Assembly: GCA_947457715.1 (NCBI GenBank)
Contig: CANGXK010000154.1
Location: forward strand, 1-6,630
Reading direction: 5' to 3'
DNA: 6,630 nt
Source: Gemmatimonadota bacterium
GTDB lineage: Bacteria; Gemmatimonadota; Gemmatimonadetes; Gemmatimonadales; Gemmatimonadaceae
Under the pieces are notes generated by a model, which saw nothing but the letters and a program-made list of their open reading frames with translations, made no database searches and was not told where the DNA came from. The position numbers and the translations under genes were made by a program. Of the stretch, positions 1 to 6,108 are shown one piece after another. Within the stretch, counting starts at the first letter, position 1. Every line of letters starts with the position of its first letter.

Positions 1-308
1 ACAACACCGCGTCACGTCGCGACGTACGTGAAGTCTGAATCGCCTCGGGTTTTCAGGAGACACGTTGCACTCACTTCTCGGCCGCACTGGAGATGCACGC
101 CGCCCGTCATCGCTGTGTTCCCACCTCCATCCGAGACGACGCCGTCGCGCCAGGCTGTGACTCGATCACGGCGACGTCGAGCGCGTTGTACTGCGGACAC
201 GTGCGCGACCCACACGCTCACTAGCACCGTAAAGCCCATGCGGTCGCAAGACCACGCGCGCGCACTTCCGATGACAGTGATCGGCGCCCTGCACCGTACT
301 GTCTCCCC
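1..308. other. Upstream region with no convincing gene
   Basis: No convincing gene lies before the ATPase start. Two open frames, one per strand, cross this stretch and run into the ATPase gene. Their translations are Arg/Pro/Ser-rich or Gly-run-rich with no recognisable domain, so I treat them as chance frames in GC-rich DNA. The only structure I see is a 12-bp perfect palindrome at 14-25, listed separately, and a CACGTG hexamer at 198-203. No good -35/-10 pair could be recognised, so the ATPase promoter is unplaced. The left edge may hold the end or control region of a neighbouring gene outside the window. Confidence 0.6.
14..25. repeat. 12-bp perfect palindrome
   Basis: ACGTCGCGACGT reads the same on both strands. 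It overlaps a second palindrome, ACGTACGT, at 22-29, and is flanked by CACGT (13-17) and ACGTG (26-30), which are also inverted copies of each other. Such dyads can be operators for dimeric regulators, but GC-rich DNA makes short CG-based palindromes common. No gene start is close enough on the right to assign a target; the ATPase begins nearly 300 bp away. Function is not assigned. Confidence 0.35.
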
Positions 309-1877
309 ATGCTTGCCGCCGCCCCCTCCGCCGCCGTACTCGGCATCGATGCCCTCGACGTGCTCGTCGAGGTGCATGTAGCCAATGGGCTACCTCAGTG
401 GACGCTCGTCGGTCTCGCCGCGACGGCCGTGAAGGAAAGCCGCGACCGCGTGCACGCGGCGCTGGCGAATTCAGGATTCACGATTCCACCGCGACGGATC
501 ACGGTGAATCTCCAGCCCGGAGACTTACCCAAAACCGGCACGGCGTTCGATCTCCCCATCGCCCTCGCCCTCCTCGCCGCCAGCGGGCAACTCCCGCCCG
601 ACGTGCTGCAGCACACCTGCGCGGTGGGAGAACTGGGCCTCGATGGACAACTCCGGAGCGTGCGCGGGGTGCTCGCTGTGGCGCGGCATGTGGCTGCGAC
701 CAGCGACGCCCTGCTGATCGTCCCGCCCGACAATCTCGCTGAAGCGCTGCGCGTGCCACGTGCGCGCGCCATGGCCCCCCGCACGCTCGAAGAACTGGTG
801 CGCGCACTGCGCGATGGTACGGCCCGCAGTGATACGAGACCACGACGCACCGACGCGCCCCCCGATGACACACCGGACCTTGGTGACGTGGTCGGTCAGT
901 CGCTGGCGGTCCGTGCCCTCGAGATCTCGGCGGCCGGTTCGCACAACCTGCTGCTGGTGGGGCCACCGGGCGCCGGCAAGACCATGCTTGCCCGTCGACT
1001 GCCCGGCATTCTTCCGCCACTCGACGAACAGGAAGCACTCGAGGTACTCGCCATTCACTCCGTGGCCGGATTGCTGGGCCCCGAACAGGTCCCCACAAGC
1101 TCAACCCCCGCGCGTCCGTTTCGCGCACCGCATCACTCCATTTCCACCGCGGGATTGGTGGGCGGCGGCGGATGGCCTCGCCCCGGTGAGGTGAGCCTCG
1201 CCCATCGCGGCGTGTTGTTTCTCGATGAGCTCTCGCTCTTTCCACGACACACGCTGGAGTCTTTGCGGCAACCACTCGAAGACGGCGTGGTGGTCGTCGC
1301 CCGCGCCGCGCGCGCCGTGCGATTCCCCTCGCGTTTCGCACTCATCGCCGCCAGCAATCCGTGTCCGTGCGGCTACGCCGGCTGCGACGACCGCCACTGC
1401 CGGTGTTCGGTGGCCGATCTGGAACGGCACCGCGCCAGGCTGTCTGGCCCGCTGGCCGATCGCATCGATTTGCATGTGCACGTGCAGCGTGTGCCACCGA
1501 GCGACCTCGCCACACACACGCCGCAGGAACGCTCAGCCGACGTGCGCGCCCGCGTGATCGCGGCGCGCGAACGCCAGCGTGCGCGCTACGCCCACACCGC
1601 CGGCACGCAACCGCTGGCCGCTCTCACGAACGCCACCGCGCCCGTTCGGCTCATTGCACCCGCCGCCCGACTCGAGCCCGATGCCCGCGCGCTACTCGTG
1701 CGCGCCGCCGATAAACTCACCCTCAGTGCCCGCGCGTATCACCGCGTGCTGCGCGTGGCGCGCACGATCGCCGACCTCGATGACCTCGAGGTGGTGAACC
1801 GCATGCATGTGGGCGAGGCGCTGCGGTATAGGCCTGTCGTTGACGAAACGAGCACGGCAGAACTGCCAACAGCTTAG
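309..1877 (+). CDS. comM: YifB/ComM family Mg-chelatase-like AAA+ ATPase
   Basis: This 522-residue protein is close to the usual ComM length of about 500. ComM is a cytoplasmic hexameric helicase that promotes branch migration when incoming single-stranded DNA recombines with the chromosome in natural transformation. The N-terminal ChlI-like domain (about 1-170) carries the family signatures VEVHVANGLP (20-29), VKESRDRV (41-48) and the LPKTG...FDLPIA stretch (73-85). The AAA+ core follows: Walker A GPPGAGKT (218-225), Walker B VLFLDEL (302-308), sensor-1 Asn350, a Cys-rich insert with C352, C354, C359, C364 and C366 typical of the family, and the DRID arginine-finger motif (384-387). The C-terminal Mg-chelatase-type domain includes LSARAYHRVLRVARTIADL (472-490). 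The start fits the usual N-terminus, although no Shine-Dalgarno sequence precedes it. Family call is firm; a role in competence is inherited from the family, and no other competence gene is visible here. Confidence 0.95.
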   Translation: MLAAAPSAAVLGIDALDVLVEVHVANGLPQWTLVGLAATAVKESRDRVHAALANSGFTIPPRRITVNLQPGDLPKTGTAFDLPIALALLAASGQLPPDVLQHTCAVGELGLDGQLRSVRGVLAVARHVAATSDALLIVPPDNLAEALRVPRARAMAPRTLEELVRALRDGTARSDTRPRRTDAPPDDTPDLGDVVGQSLAVRALEISAAGSHNLLLVGPPGAGKTMLARRLPGILPPLDEQEALEVLAIHSVAGLLGPEQVPTSSTPARPFRAPHHSISTAGLVGGGGWPRPGEVSLAHRGVLFLDELSLFPRHTLESLRQPLEDGVVVVARAARAVRFPSRFALIAASNPCPCGYAGCDDRHCRCSVADLERHRARLSGPLADRIDLHVHVQRVPPSDLATHTPQERSADVRARVIAARERQRARYAHTAGTQPLAALTNATAPVRLIAPAARLEPDARALLVRAADKLTLSARAYHRVLRVARTIADLDDLEVVNRMHVGEALRYRPVVDETSTAELPTA

Positions 1878-2000
1878 GAGGCAGGGAGGAGGGTGTCAGG
1901 GTGGAGGAGGCAGAGGGATTCTTACTTCCTCGTCACCACTCTACCCGCCCTCACCCCCGTCGCCTTCCCCCCACTCACCGCCACCACGCCATTCACCACC
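1878..2000. terminator. Strand-skewed convergent gene ends, possible Rho-type termination zone
   Basis: Two genes meet tail to tail here with no clear hairpin-plus-T-tract terminator. On the + strand, 1878-1917 is 34/40 purine (25 G, 9 A), while 1921-2000 has 47 C and only 6 G in 80 bases. A transcript leaving the ATPase gene therefore enters a C-rich, G-poor, pyrimidine-rich stretch, as expected of a Rho-utilisation (rut) site. A transcript leaving the amidohydrolase gene meets a C-rich 40-base stretch just after its stop. The composition is seen directly; Rho-dependent termination is an inference. Part of the skew lies inside the amidohydrolase coding region (C-terminal Val/Gly/Ala/Arg codons) and may simply follow protein composition. 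Confidence 0.35.
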
Positions 2001-3511
2001 ACCGTCTCGATCCCCACCGGATACTGATGCGGCGCGGCGAAGGTGCTCATGTCCTTCACCGTGGCCGCGTCGAACACAACCACATCCGCCATGTTGCCCA
2101 CCTTCAGCACACCGCGATCGGTGAGCCCAAGTCGTACGGCCGGCATCTGCGTCATCTTGTGAATCGCCGTGGTGAGCGGCAGCAGCTTTTGAACGCGCAC
2201 ATACTCGCCCAACACGCGCGGGAACGTGCCGTACGCCCGCGGGTGCGGATGGCCGTCGCCGGGGCTGGAAATGCGGCCGTCGCTCGCGATCATCGTGAAG
2301 GGCGCCACCATGATGCGCCGCACGTCCTGCTCGTCGAGCACGTGATATATCGCGTTACCACCACCGTTCAGCATCGCTTCCAGCACCAGCGCGGCGCCGT
2401 TCTCCGGCGTGGGCGCCAGGTTGCGACGCGCCGCCCAATCCTTCAGCGTCTTCCCTTCGAGGCTCTTGTCCCACGCCACGCGAGAGAACTGCACGCGCGC
2501 CAAGTCGCCGCCGCCACGATCGTTCAGGATGTTCTCGATGATGCCGCGCGTAATGCTGTCTTTGATCGCCGGTTCCGCGAGCCGCTTGCGAAACTCCGCA
2601 TCGCCACCGACCATCGCCCAACTCGGCACCAGCACACCGATGCCCGTATGCGTGGCGGTGTACGGATACTGATCCACCATCACATCCGTGCCCGCCGTCC
2701 GCGCGCTGTCCACCATGGCCAGCGTGACCGTGCTCTTGCCCCACATCTGCTGGCCCACGGCCTTATGGTGCGTAAGCACCACGGGAACGTGCGCACGGCG
2801 GCCGATCTCCAGCGCTTCGGCCACCCCGTCCAGCAGGCCGATGCCTTCCTTGCGCAAATGCGATGTATAGATGCCGCCGCTGTCGCTCGCCACCTGCGCC
2901 AGCGCGATCACTTCCTCGATGTTCGAGTACGTGCCGGGCAGGTACAACAACCCCGTGCTGAGCCCGAACGCACCCTGCCCCATCGCCGTGGCCACCAGCT
3001 GCTTCATGCGCGACAGCTCGGCCGCATCGGGCGCCCGCGCCTGCATGCCCAGCACCTCCCGACGCACATCGTTGTGCCCCACGAGATACGCCACATTGAT
3101 GCCGATGGTGGCCGTACGAACCGAGTCGAGATACGGCGCCAACGGCAACGGTGAGCCGCCGTCAGGGCCGCCGACCGCCAGCGTGACGCCCTGTCGCAGC
3201 GCGCTCTCCATGAGTGGGTACTGCAACAGCGGCTCGAGATGCGCATGCAGATCGATGAACCCCGGCGACACCGTGCGGCCCGCCGCATTGATCACGCGCT
3301 GGGCATTCGCCCTCGACAATGTCGGCGCCATCGCCACGATGCGATCGCCGCGAATGCCGACATCGAGCCGCTGCGCAGCGCGTCCGGTGCCGTCGAGCAC
3401 CGAGCCGCCGGCGATCAGGAGATCGAAGCGCTCGGCCGCCGGTTGCGCCTGCGCCCGAAGCGGCGACAGTGCCATCGACAGCGACAGCGCGAGCAGAAGT
3501 CGTGAAATCAT
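1922..3511 (-). CDS. Exported N-acyl-D-amino-acid deacylase-like amidohydrolase
   Basis: This 529-residue member of the metal-dependent amidohydrolase superfamily fits the D-aminoacylase/D-glutamate deacylase branch, usually about 480-560 residues. Such enzymes hydrolyse N-acyl-D-amino acids. An N-terminal signal peptide (Arg4, hydrophobic run to about 18, AQA cleavage motif at 20-22) points to export. The mature part opens with FDLLIAGGSVLDGTG (29-43). The TIM-barrel metal site begins with FIDLHAHLE (85-93; H89, H91). Next come H218 in YTSHLR, H248/H249 and K250 in LTHHK, and D411 in IASDG, followed by the family stretch HPRAYGTFPRVLG (423-435) and a C-terminal beta-sandwich ending near 529. 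The Cys of the usual GNCG loop, a metal ligand in D-aminoacylase, appears as Asp117 in GPDGGS. ATG at 3509-3511 has only a weak upstream GGACG. Superfamily and branch are firm; exact substrate is not known, and dihydroorotase- or dipeptidase-like activity remains possible. Confidence 0.88.
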   Translation of the reverse strand: MISRLLLALSLSMALSPLRAQAQPAAERFDLLIAGGSVLDGTGRAAQRLDVGIRGDRIVAMAPTLSRANAQRVINAAGRTVSPGFIDLHAHLEPLLQYPLMESALRQGVTLAVGGPDGGSPLPLAPYLDSVRTATIGINVAYLVGHNDVRREVLGMQARAPDAAELSRMKQLVATAMGQGAFGLSTGLLYLPGTYSNIEEVIALAQVASDSGGIYTSHLRKEGIGLLDGVAEALEIGRRAHVPVVLTHHKAVGQQMWGKSTVTLAMVDSARTAGTDVMVDQYPYTATHTGIGVLVPSWAMVGGDAEFRKRLAEPAIKDSITRGIIENILNDRGGGDLARVQFSRVAWDKSLEGKTLKDWAARRNLAPTPENGAALVLEAMLNGGGNAIYHVLDEQDVRRIMVAPFTMIASDGRISSPGDGHPHPRAYGTFPRVLGEYVRVQKLLPLTTAIHKMTQMPAVRLGLTDRGVLKVGNMADVVVFDAATVKDMSTFAAPHQYPVGIETVVVNGVVAVSGGKATGVRAGRVVTRK

Positions 3512-3536
3512 GCGTCGTCCGGTTCGGGGCCCAATG

Positions 3537-3567
3537 AAAAAGGGAGCAGGGACCTCCCCGCTCCCTT
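3537..3567 (-). terminator. Intrinsic terminator of the FKBP gene, in the leader of the amidohydrolase gene
   Basis: AAGGGAGC (3540-3547) and GCTCCCTT (3560-3567) form a perfect 8-bp stem. Three further G-C pairs are possible inside it around a 5-base loop (GGG 3549-3551 with CCC 3557-3559, one bulged A). Read on the - strand, the stem ends in five T residues (complement of 3537-3541), the classic layout for Rho-independent termination of a transcript coming from the FKBP gene, whose stop codon lies 37 bp upstream. The T-tract ends only 25 bp before the ATG of the amidohydrolase gene, so the element may also act as an attenuator for it. Confidence 0.85.
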
Positions 3568-3580
3568 CAATACCACGTTG

Positions 3581-3605
3581 GCGCAGCGCTTCCTGCGCAG
3601 CGCTT
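3581..3605. repeat. 11-bp tandem direct repeat at the FKBP stop codon
   Basis: GCGCAGCGCTT occurs at 3581-3591 and again at 3595-3605, separated by CCT. The second copy overlaps the stop codon of the FKBP gene (TAA on the - strand, 3604-3606). Each copy contains the self-complementary AGCGCT, so either could fold weakly. It may be a local duplication that created or moved the stop codon. No function is assigned. Confidence 0.5.
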
Positions 3606-4122
3606 ACTGCACGCCGAGCAGTTCCACGTCGAACACCAGCGTGGCGTTGGCCGGAATCGGGCCCTGCCCCTGGTTGCTGTATCCCAGCGCCGAACCGATC
3701 ACGAGCTTGCGCTTGCCACCCACCTTCATGCCGACCACGCCCTGATCCCAGCCGACGATGACCATGCCGGCGCCCAGCGTGAAGCTGAAGGCCGCGCCGC
3801 CGACGTTGGAATCGAAGGGCTTACCATTGACGAGGAAACCGGAGTACGTCACGCGAATCGTCCGACCGGCGATCGCTTCGGCGCCGGTGCCGACGACGAG
3901 GTCCTGCACGAACAGGTTGTCATTCTTCTTCGTCATGTTCGCGATGTTCACGCCCAGCGACGCCGCATAGGTCTCGACGGCGGGATTGGACGGAATGTTC
4001 GGGGCCGTGCTGTCGGTACCGCAGGCACTCATAAGCGAGACTGCTCCAAGCAGGGGGAGAAGGACCGCGTGACGCGCCGCCTTGGCGGCGCGAAGGGTGG
4101 CGGAGGACAGGGAATGCAGCAT
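3604..4122 (-). CDS. FKBP-type peptidyl-prolyl cis-trans isomerase lipoprotein
   Basis: A 172-residue protein with one FKBP domain, expected to isomerise X-Pro bonds in proteins folding outside the cytoplasm. The N-terminus has basic residues (R11, K14, R17), a hydrophobic run (19-31) and Cys34 in LMSAC, an imperfect lipobox (Met at -3). After a short DST linker the FKBP fold spans about 68-172. VTYSGFLVNGKPFDSN (91-106) carries the active-site Tyr93, Phe103 and Asp104. Further along are GWDQGVVGMKVGGKRKL (124-140) with Trp125, Tyr148 in ALGYSNQG, and the closing PIPANATLVFDVELL (155-169). The frame stays open upstream to 4305, but that extension is Pro/Arg-rich and would bury the signal peptide, so ATG at 4120-4122 is chosen. 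No clear Shine-Dalgarno precedes it. It is on the same strand as the amidohydrolase but separated from it by a terminator, so it is probably its own unit. Confidence 0.93.
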   Translation of the reverse strand: MLHSLSSATLRAAKAARHAVLLPLLGAVSLMSACGTDSTAPNIPSNPAVETYAASLGVNIANMTKKNDNLFVQDLVVGTGAEAIAGRTIRVTYSGFLVNGKPFDSNVGGAAFSFTLGAGMVIVGWDQGVVGMKVGGKRKLVIGSALGYSNQGQGPIPANATLVFDVELLGVQ

Positions 4123-4249
4123 GGGTTCGCGGAGATCGGGTGATGCAGGTCGGGTGAGACGAAGCGCAGAATATCGCCCCCCCTCGCGTATACGGCGAAA
4201 GATACGTTGGCGTCTCGCCGTTGGTGGCCAAGGGTCGGCGGCGTGCCGT

Positions 4250-4259
4250 CCCCATGGGG
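4250..4259. repeat. 10-bp palindrome CCCCATGGGG
   Basis: A perfect self-complementary 10-mer in the divergent intergenic region, 2 bp before the first copy of the direct repeat at 4262-4294. Its position next to that repeat is what makes it worth listing. Alone it could be chance in GC-rich DNA. A binding site for a dimeric regulator is possible but unproven. Confidence 0.35.
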
Positions 4260-4261
4260 CC

Positions 4262-4294
4262 GGCGATGGTGATGGGAATTGGGCGATGGTGATG
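4262..4294. repeat. 13-bp direct repeat at 20-bp spacing, candidate operator
   Basis: GGCGATGGTGATG occurs at 4262-4274 and identically at 4282-4294, separated by GGAATTG. The start-to-start distance of 20 bp is about two helical turns, so two protein subunits could bind the same DNA face. It lies about 140-170 bp upstream of the FKBP start and about 435 bp upstream of the acyltransferase start. The repeat is exact and visible; a regulatory role is inference, and no regulator gene lies in the window. Confidence 0.45.
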
Positions 4295-4579
4295 CACACC
4301 ACCAACCTCGATCGCGTCTGCGCGTGGAGCGGCGTGAGCGCATCGTCCGATGTCGGGCAAGAGACGCTGGCGGGCTGGACTTTGCGCCCCGTAGTGCTGA
4401 ATTTACGTGAACAGTTCAGATGCGTCTGCGCCGAAGCAGCGTCGTCGCGTACTCCGCGAACAACTTCTGCAGGCCCACCGCAGGTGGTATTTTCCCCGAA
4501 ACATCTGGTCTCCCCGCCCGATCCATCGACTCCACCCGGGATCAGCAGCGTGCCGCGCCGGTGATATGCACGTCGGCAC

Positions 4580-4615
4580 GTCCAACGCGCGCTGAGTGTC
4601 CTCGCGACGTTGGAC
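4580..4615 (+). repeat. Strong bulged inverted repeat (12-bp stem, 11-base loop)
   Basis: GTCCAACGCGCG (4580-4591) can pair with CGCG (4603-4606) and CGTTGGAC (4608-4615), leaving A4607 as a single bulge and an 11-base loop. The outer arms are a perfect 8-bp dyad. No T-tract follows on + and no A-tract precedes it, so it is not a simple intrinsic terminator. It lies 113 bp before the start of the first acyltransferase and could be a leader-RNA hairpin or a protein-binding dyad. The outer arms match the R''/R' consensus of integron attC sites (RYYYAAC and GTTRRRY), but the 36-bp total is shorter than known attC sites. Confidence 0.5.
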
Positions 4616-4718
4616 CGAAGATCGAAGAGACCGCTCCGAGCAGGCGGCCGTCATGACCGGGATCGCGTCAATCGTTCTCGCGTGCCGAATCCGTCACGAA
4701 GGCGCGCACCCGTCGCGT

Positions 4719-4724
4719 GAGGTG
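4719..4724 (+). promoter_or_regulatory. Ribosome binding site fixing the first acyltransferase start
   Basis: GAGGTG lies 4 bases before ATG 4729-4731 and is a good match to the anti-Shine-Dalgarno sequence. It decides between that ATG and an in-frame GTG at 4717: the GTG overlaps this site and has no comparable site before it. Confidence 0.7.
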
Positions 4725-4728
4725 CAGC

Positions 4729-6108
4729 ATGTCTGACTTCCGACCGTTGCATGAGTGGAACGGCCCACCCGGTGGGTTAGTTGTCTGGCGACCCACCGCA
4801 GAGACCTTGGCGGCGGTAAGTGAGGCGCCAACATCGCCTGTCCCACCCAGTCACGAGCAGGAACAGCACCTGCGTGCATACCGGGCATGCGAACGGCAGG
4901 GGGCCGAAATGGCACGCCTGCTGATCGTGACTTGGCAGGAACCCGGCGTCTGCGACCTGCGCGCGATGACGCAGGTCCTCAACACGTACGTGCAGCGCCA
5001 TGACACGTACCACAGCTGGTTCCGGGAGCACGACGGGGGCATCGAGCGGCGACTGGTTCAGGATCCGGCAATACTCCGCTTTGCTGCGGTAGACTTGGGC
5101 ATGGCGAGCGCGGCGGACTGGCAGGCGCTTGTCGCGGCGACACCATCACCGTTTACGTGGGACTGCTTCCGCTTCGGGATCGTCCAGCACCCCGAGTCGT
5201 TCACCTGCTTCGCAAGCATCGATCACCTGCACACCGACGGATCGGTGTCAGTCACCGTCTGGAACGGCATCGGCCTCGAGTACCGTGCGCTCGCCGACGG
5301 GACCACACCAGCAGGCGGGTCGTCGCGCGCCAGCTATCTCGAGTACTGTGCGACTCAGCGCGAGCGAACGGCGGCGCTCACCCTCACGGACCCTGCGGTC
5401 GCCGGGTGGCTCGACGTGCTCCACGCTGACGGTGGCCACTTGCCGCGCAGCCCGCTCGACCTCGGCACCGTGCCGGCCCAGTCGCTCGCCGAGCTGGTGA
5501 CCATGGATCTCCTCGACGCGGCGACGGCGGACCGATTCGACGCTGCTTGCCGGGAGGTGGGCGCCAAAGGCCTCGGCGGCGTGCTGGCGTGCACAGCGCT
5601 CGCGGAGCGGTCATTGCTCGGGACACGCCACTTTGGCACCGTGACGCCGACCACCACGCGAAAGTCGGCCGCACAGTTCAGGATGGCCGGATGGTGCATG
5701 GGCGTGGTCCCGATCAGCCTCGACCTGACGGACGCATCGTTCCGCACGCTCGCCGCCGCAGCGCAGCGCTGTTTCGACGAACGGCGCCCGCTCGCGGACG
5801 TTCCGATCGAGCGGGTTTTTGAACTGGCGCGCGATTTACCCGGCATCGAGCACGGGGGGGCGGGCGGCGCCATGCTCTCCTTCATGGACACCAGCCTGCC
5901 ACATAAGAGGCAGTTGACTGGCCCGTGGCATGCGGCTCAGGGGCAGGTGTTCATCAACCCCGGCTTGGCCGGTCAGGTGGCGCTCTGGTTCCTGCGCTCC
6001 CCGCGGGGACTCGGTGTATCTGCGGCATACCCAGCCACCGCCACCGCGCGAGCGTCGTTCGCGAAGTACCTGCACGCCATCCGCGTCGCGTGCCTCGGAG
6101 TCACATGA
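4729..6108 (+). CDS. PapA-like acyltransferase, condensation-domain superfamily
   Basis: A 459-residue stand-alone protein of the CoA-dependent acyltransferase/NRPS-condensation fold, most like polyketide-associated (PapA) acyltransferases, which move an acyl group from a CoA or carrier thioester onto a hydroxyl or amine. The key motif is H166-L-H-T-D170-G171 in SIDHLHTDG (163-171), with His166 as the expected catalytic base and Asp170 structural. The first His of the common HHxxxDG form is Asp165. Supporting stretches are QRHDTYHSWF (89-98), typical of PapA/condensation N-lobes, and GWCMGVVPISLDL (321-333), a conserved C-lobe stretch. No adenylation, carrier or thioesterase domain is attached, and there is no signal peptide or membrane segment, so it should act in the cytoplasm. 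The start is ATG 4729 with GAGGTG upstream. Its stop overlaps the next gene's start in ATGA, implying one mRNA. Natural substrates cannot be read from sequence. Confidence 0.82.
   Translation: MSDFRPLHEWNGPPGGLVVWRPTAETLAAVSEAPTSPVPPSHEQEQHLRAYRACERQGAEMARLLIVTWQEPGVCDLRAMTQVLNTYVQRHDTYHSWFREHDGGIERRLVQDPAILRFAAVDLGMASAADWQALVAATPSPFTWDCFRFGIVQHPESFTCFASIDHLHTDGSVSVTVWNGIGLEYRALADGTTPAGGSSRASYLEYCATQRERTAALTLTDPAVAGWLDVLHADGGHLPRSPLDLGTVPAQSLAELVTMDLLDAATADRFDAACREVGAKGLGGVLACTALAERSLLGTRHFGTVTPTTTRKSAAQFRMAGWCMGVVPISLDLTDASFRTLAAAAQRCFDERRPLADVPIERVFELARDLPGIEHGGAGGAMLSFMDTSLPHKRQLTGPWHAAQGQVFINPGLAGQVALWFLRSPRGLGVSAAYPATATARASFAKYLHAIRVACLGVT

Larger units (their letters stand above)
4123..4728. 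other. 606-bp divergent intergenic region without a supported gene
   Basis: This stretch separates the leftward FKBP gene from the rightward acyltransferase operon, so it should hold both promoters. Several open frames of 60-160 codons cross it, but they overlap one another, are rich in Arg, Ser and Pro and show no domain. The least unconvincing is a GTG-started 62-codon + frame at 4407-4595, whose stop lies in the loop of the hairpin at 4580-4615; I do not call it a gene. Structures seen are a 10-bp palindrome (4250-4259), a 13-bp direct repeat, the hairpin, and a C7 run (4177-4183). A weak promoter-like TTTCGC with GATATT at 19-bp spacing lies upstream of the FKBP gene on the - strand, with the poly-G in the spacer; this is too weak to list. 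Confidence 0.6.

Noticed and set aside
12..381. Open frames on both strands (12-377 - and 28-381 +) before the ATPase
   Set aside because: Both overlap the ATPase N-terminus and translate to low-complexity Arg/Pro/Gly sequence with no family resemblance.
499..1341. 280-codon - strand frame opposite the ATPase gene
   Set aside because: Extreme Arg content, no domain, and complete overlap with a gene bearing Walker A/B motifs.
1862..1921. Hairpin terminator between the convergent genes
   Set aside because: The region is purine-rich on one strand and has no self-complementary arms or T-tract; only composition-based termination can be suggested.
1901..3154. 417-codon + strand open frame antisense to the amidohydrolase
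   Set aside because: It is His/Arg-rich with no domain, lies opposite a gene with a complete active site and signal peptide, and arises from the codon bias of high-GC DNA.
2871..3761. 296-codon + strand open frame spanning the amidohydrolase and FKBP genes
   Set aside because: It runs opposite two well-supported genes and across their terminator; composition is Ser/Arg/Pro-rich with no recognisable family.
4123..4305. 61-residue N-terminal extension of the FKBP protein
   Set aside because: It would place a Pro/Arg-rich tail ahead of a good lipoprotein signal peptide; the ATG at 4120-4122 gives a sensible precursor.
4407..4595. 62-codon GTG-started + frame in the intergenic region
   Set aside because: No Shine-Dalgarno was seen, there is no known family, and other frames of similar length overlap it. 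It is noted only because its stop lies in the hairpin loop.
4580..6108. Integron cassette (attC plus gene)
   Set aside because: The hairpin is shorter than known attC sites, no integrase is visible, and the gene runs directly into the next by ATGA overlap rather than ending in an attC.
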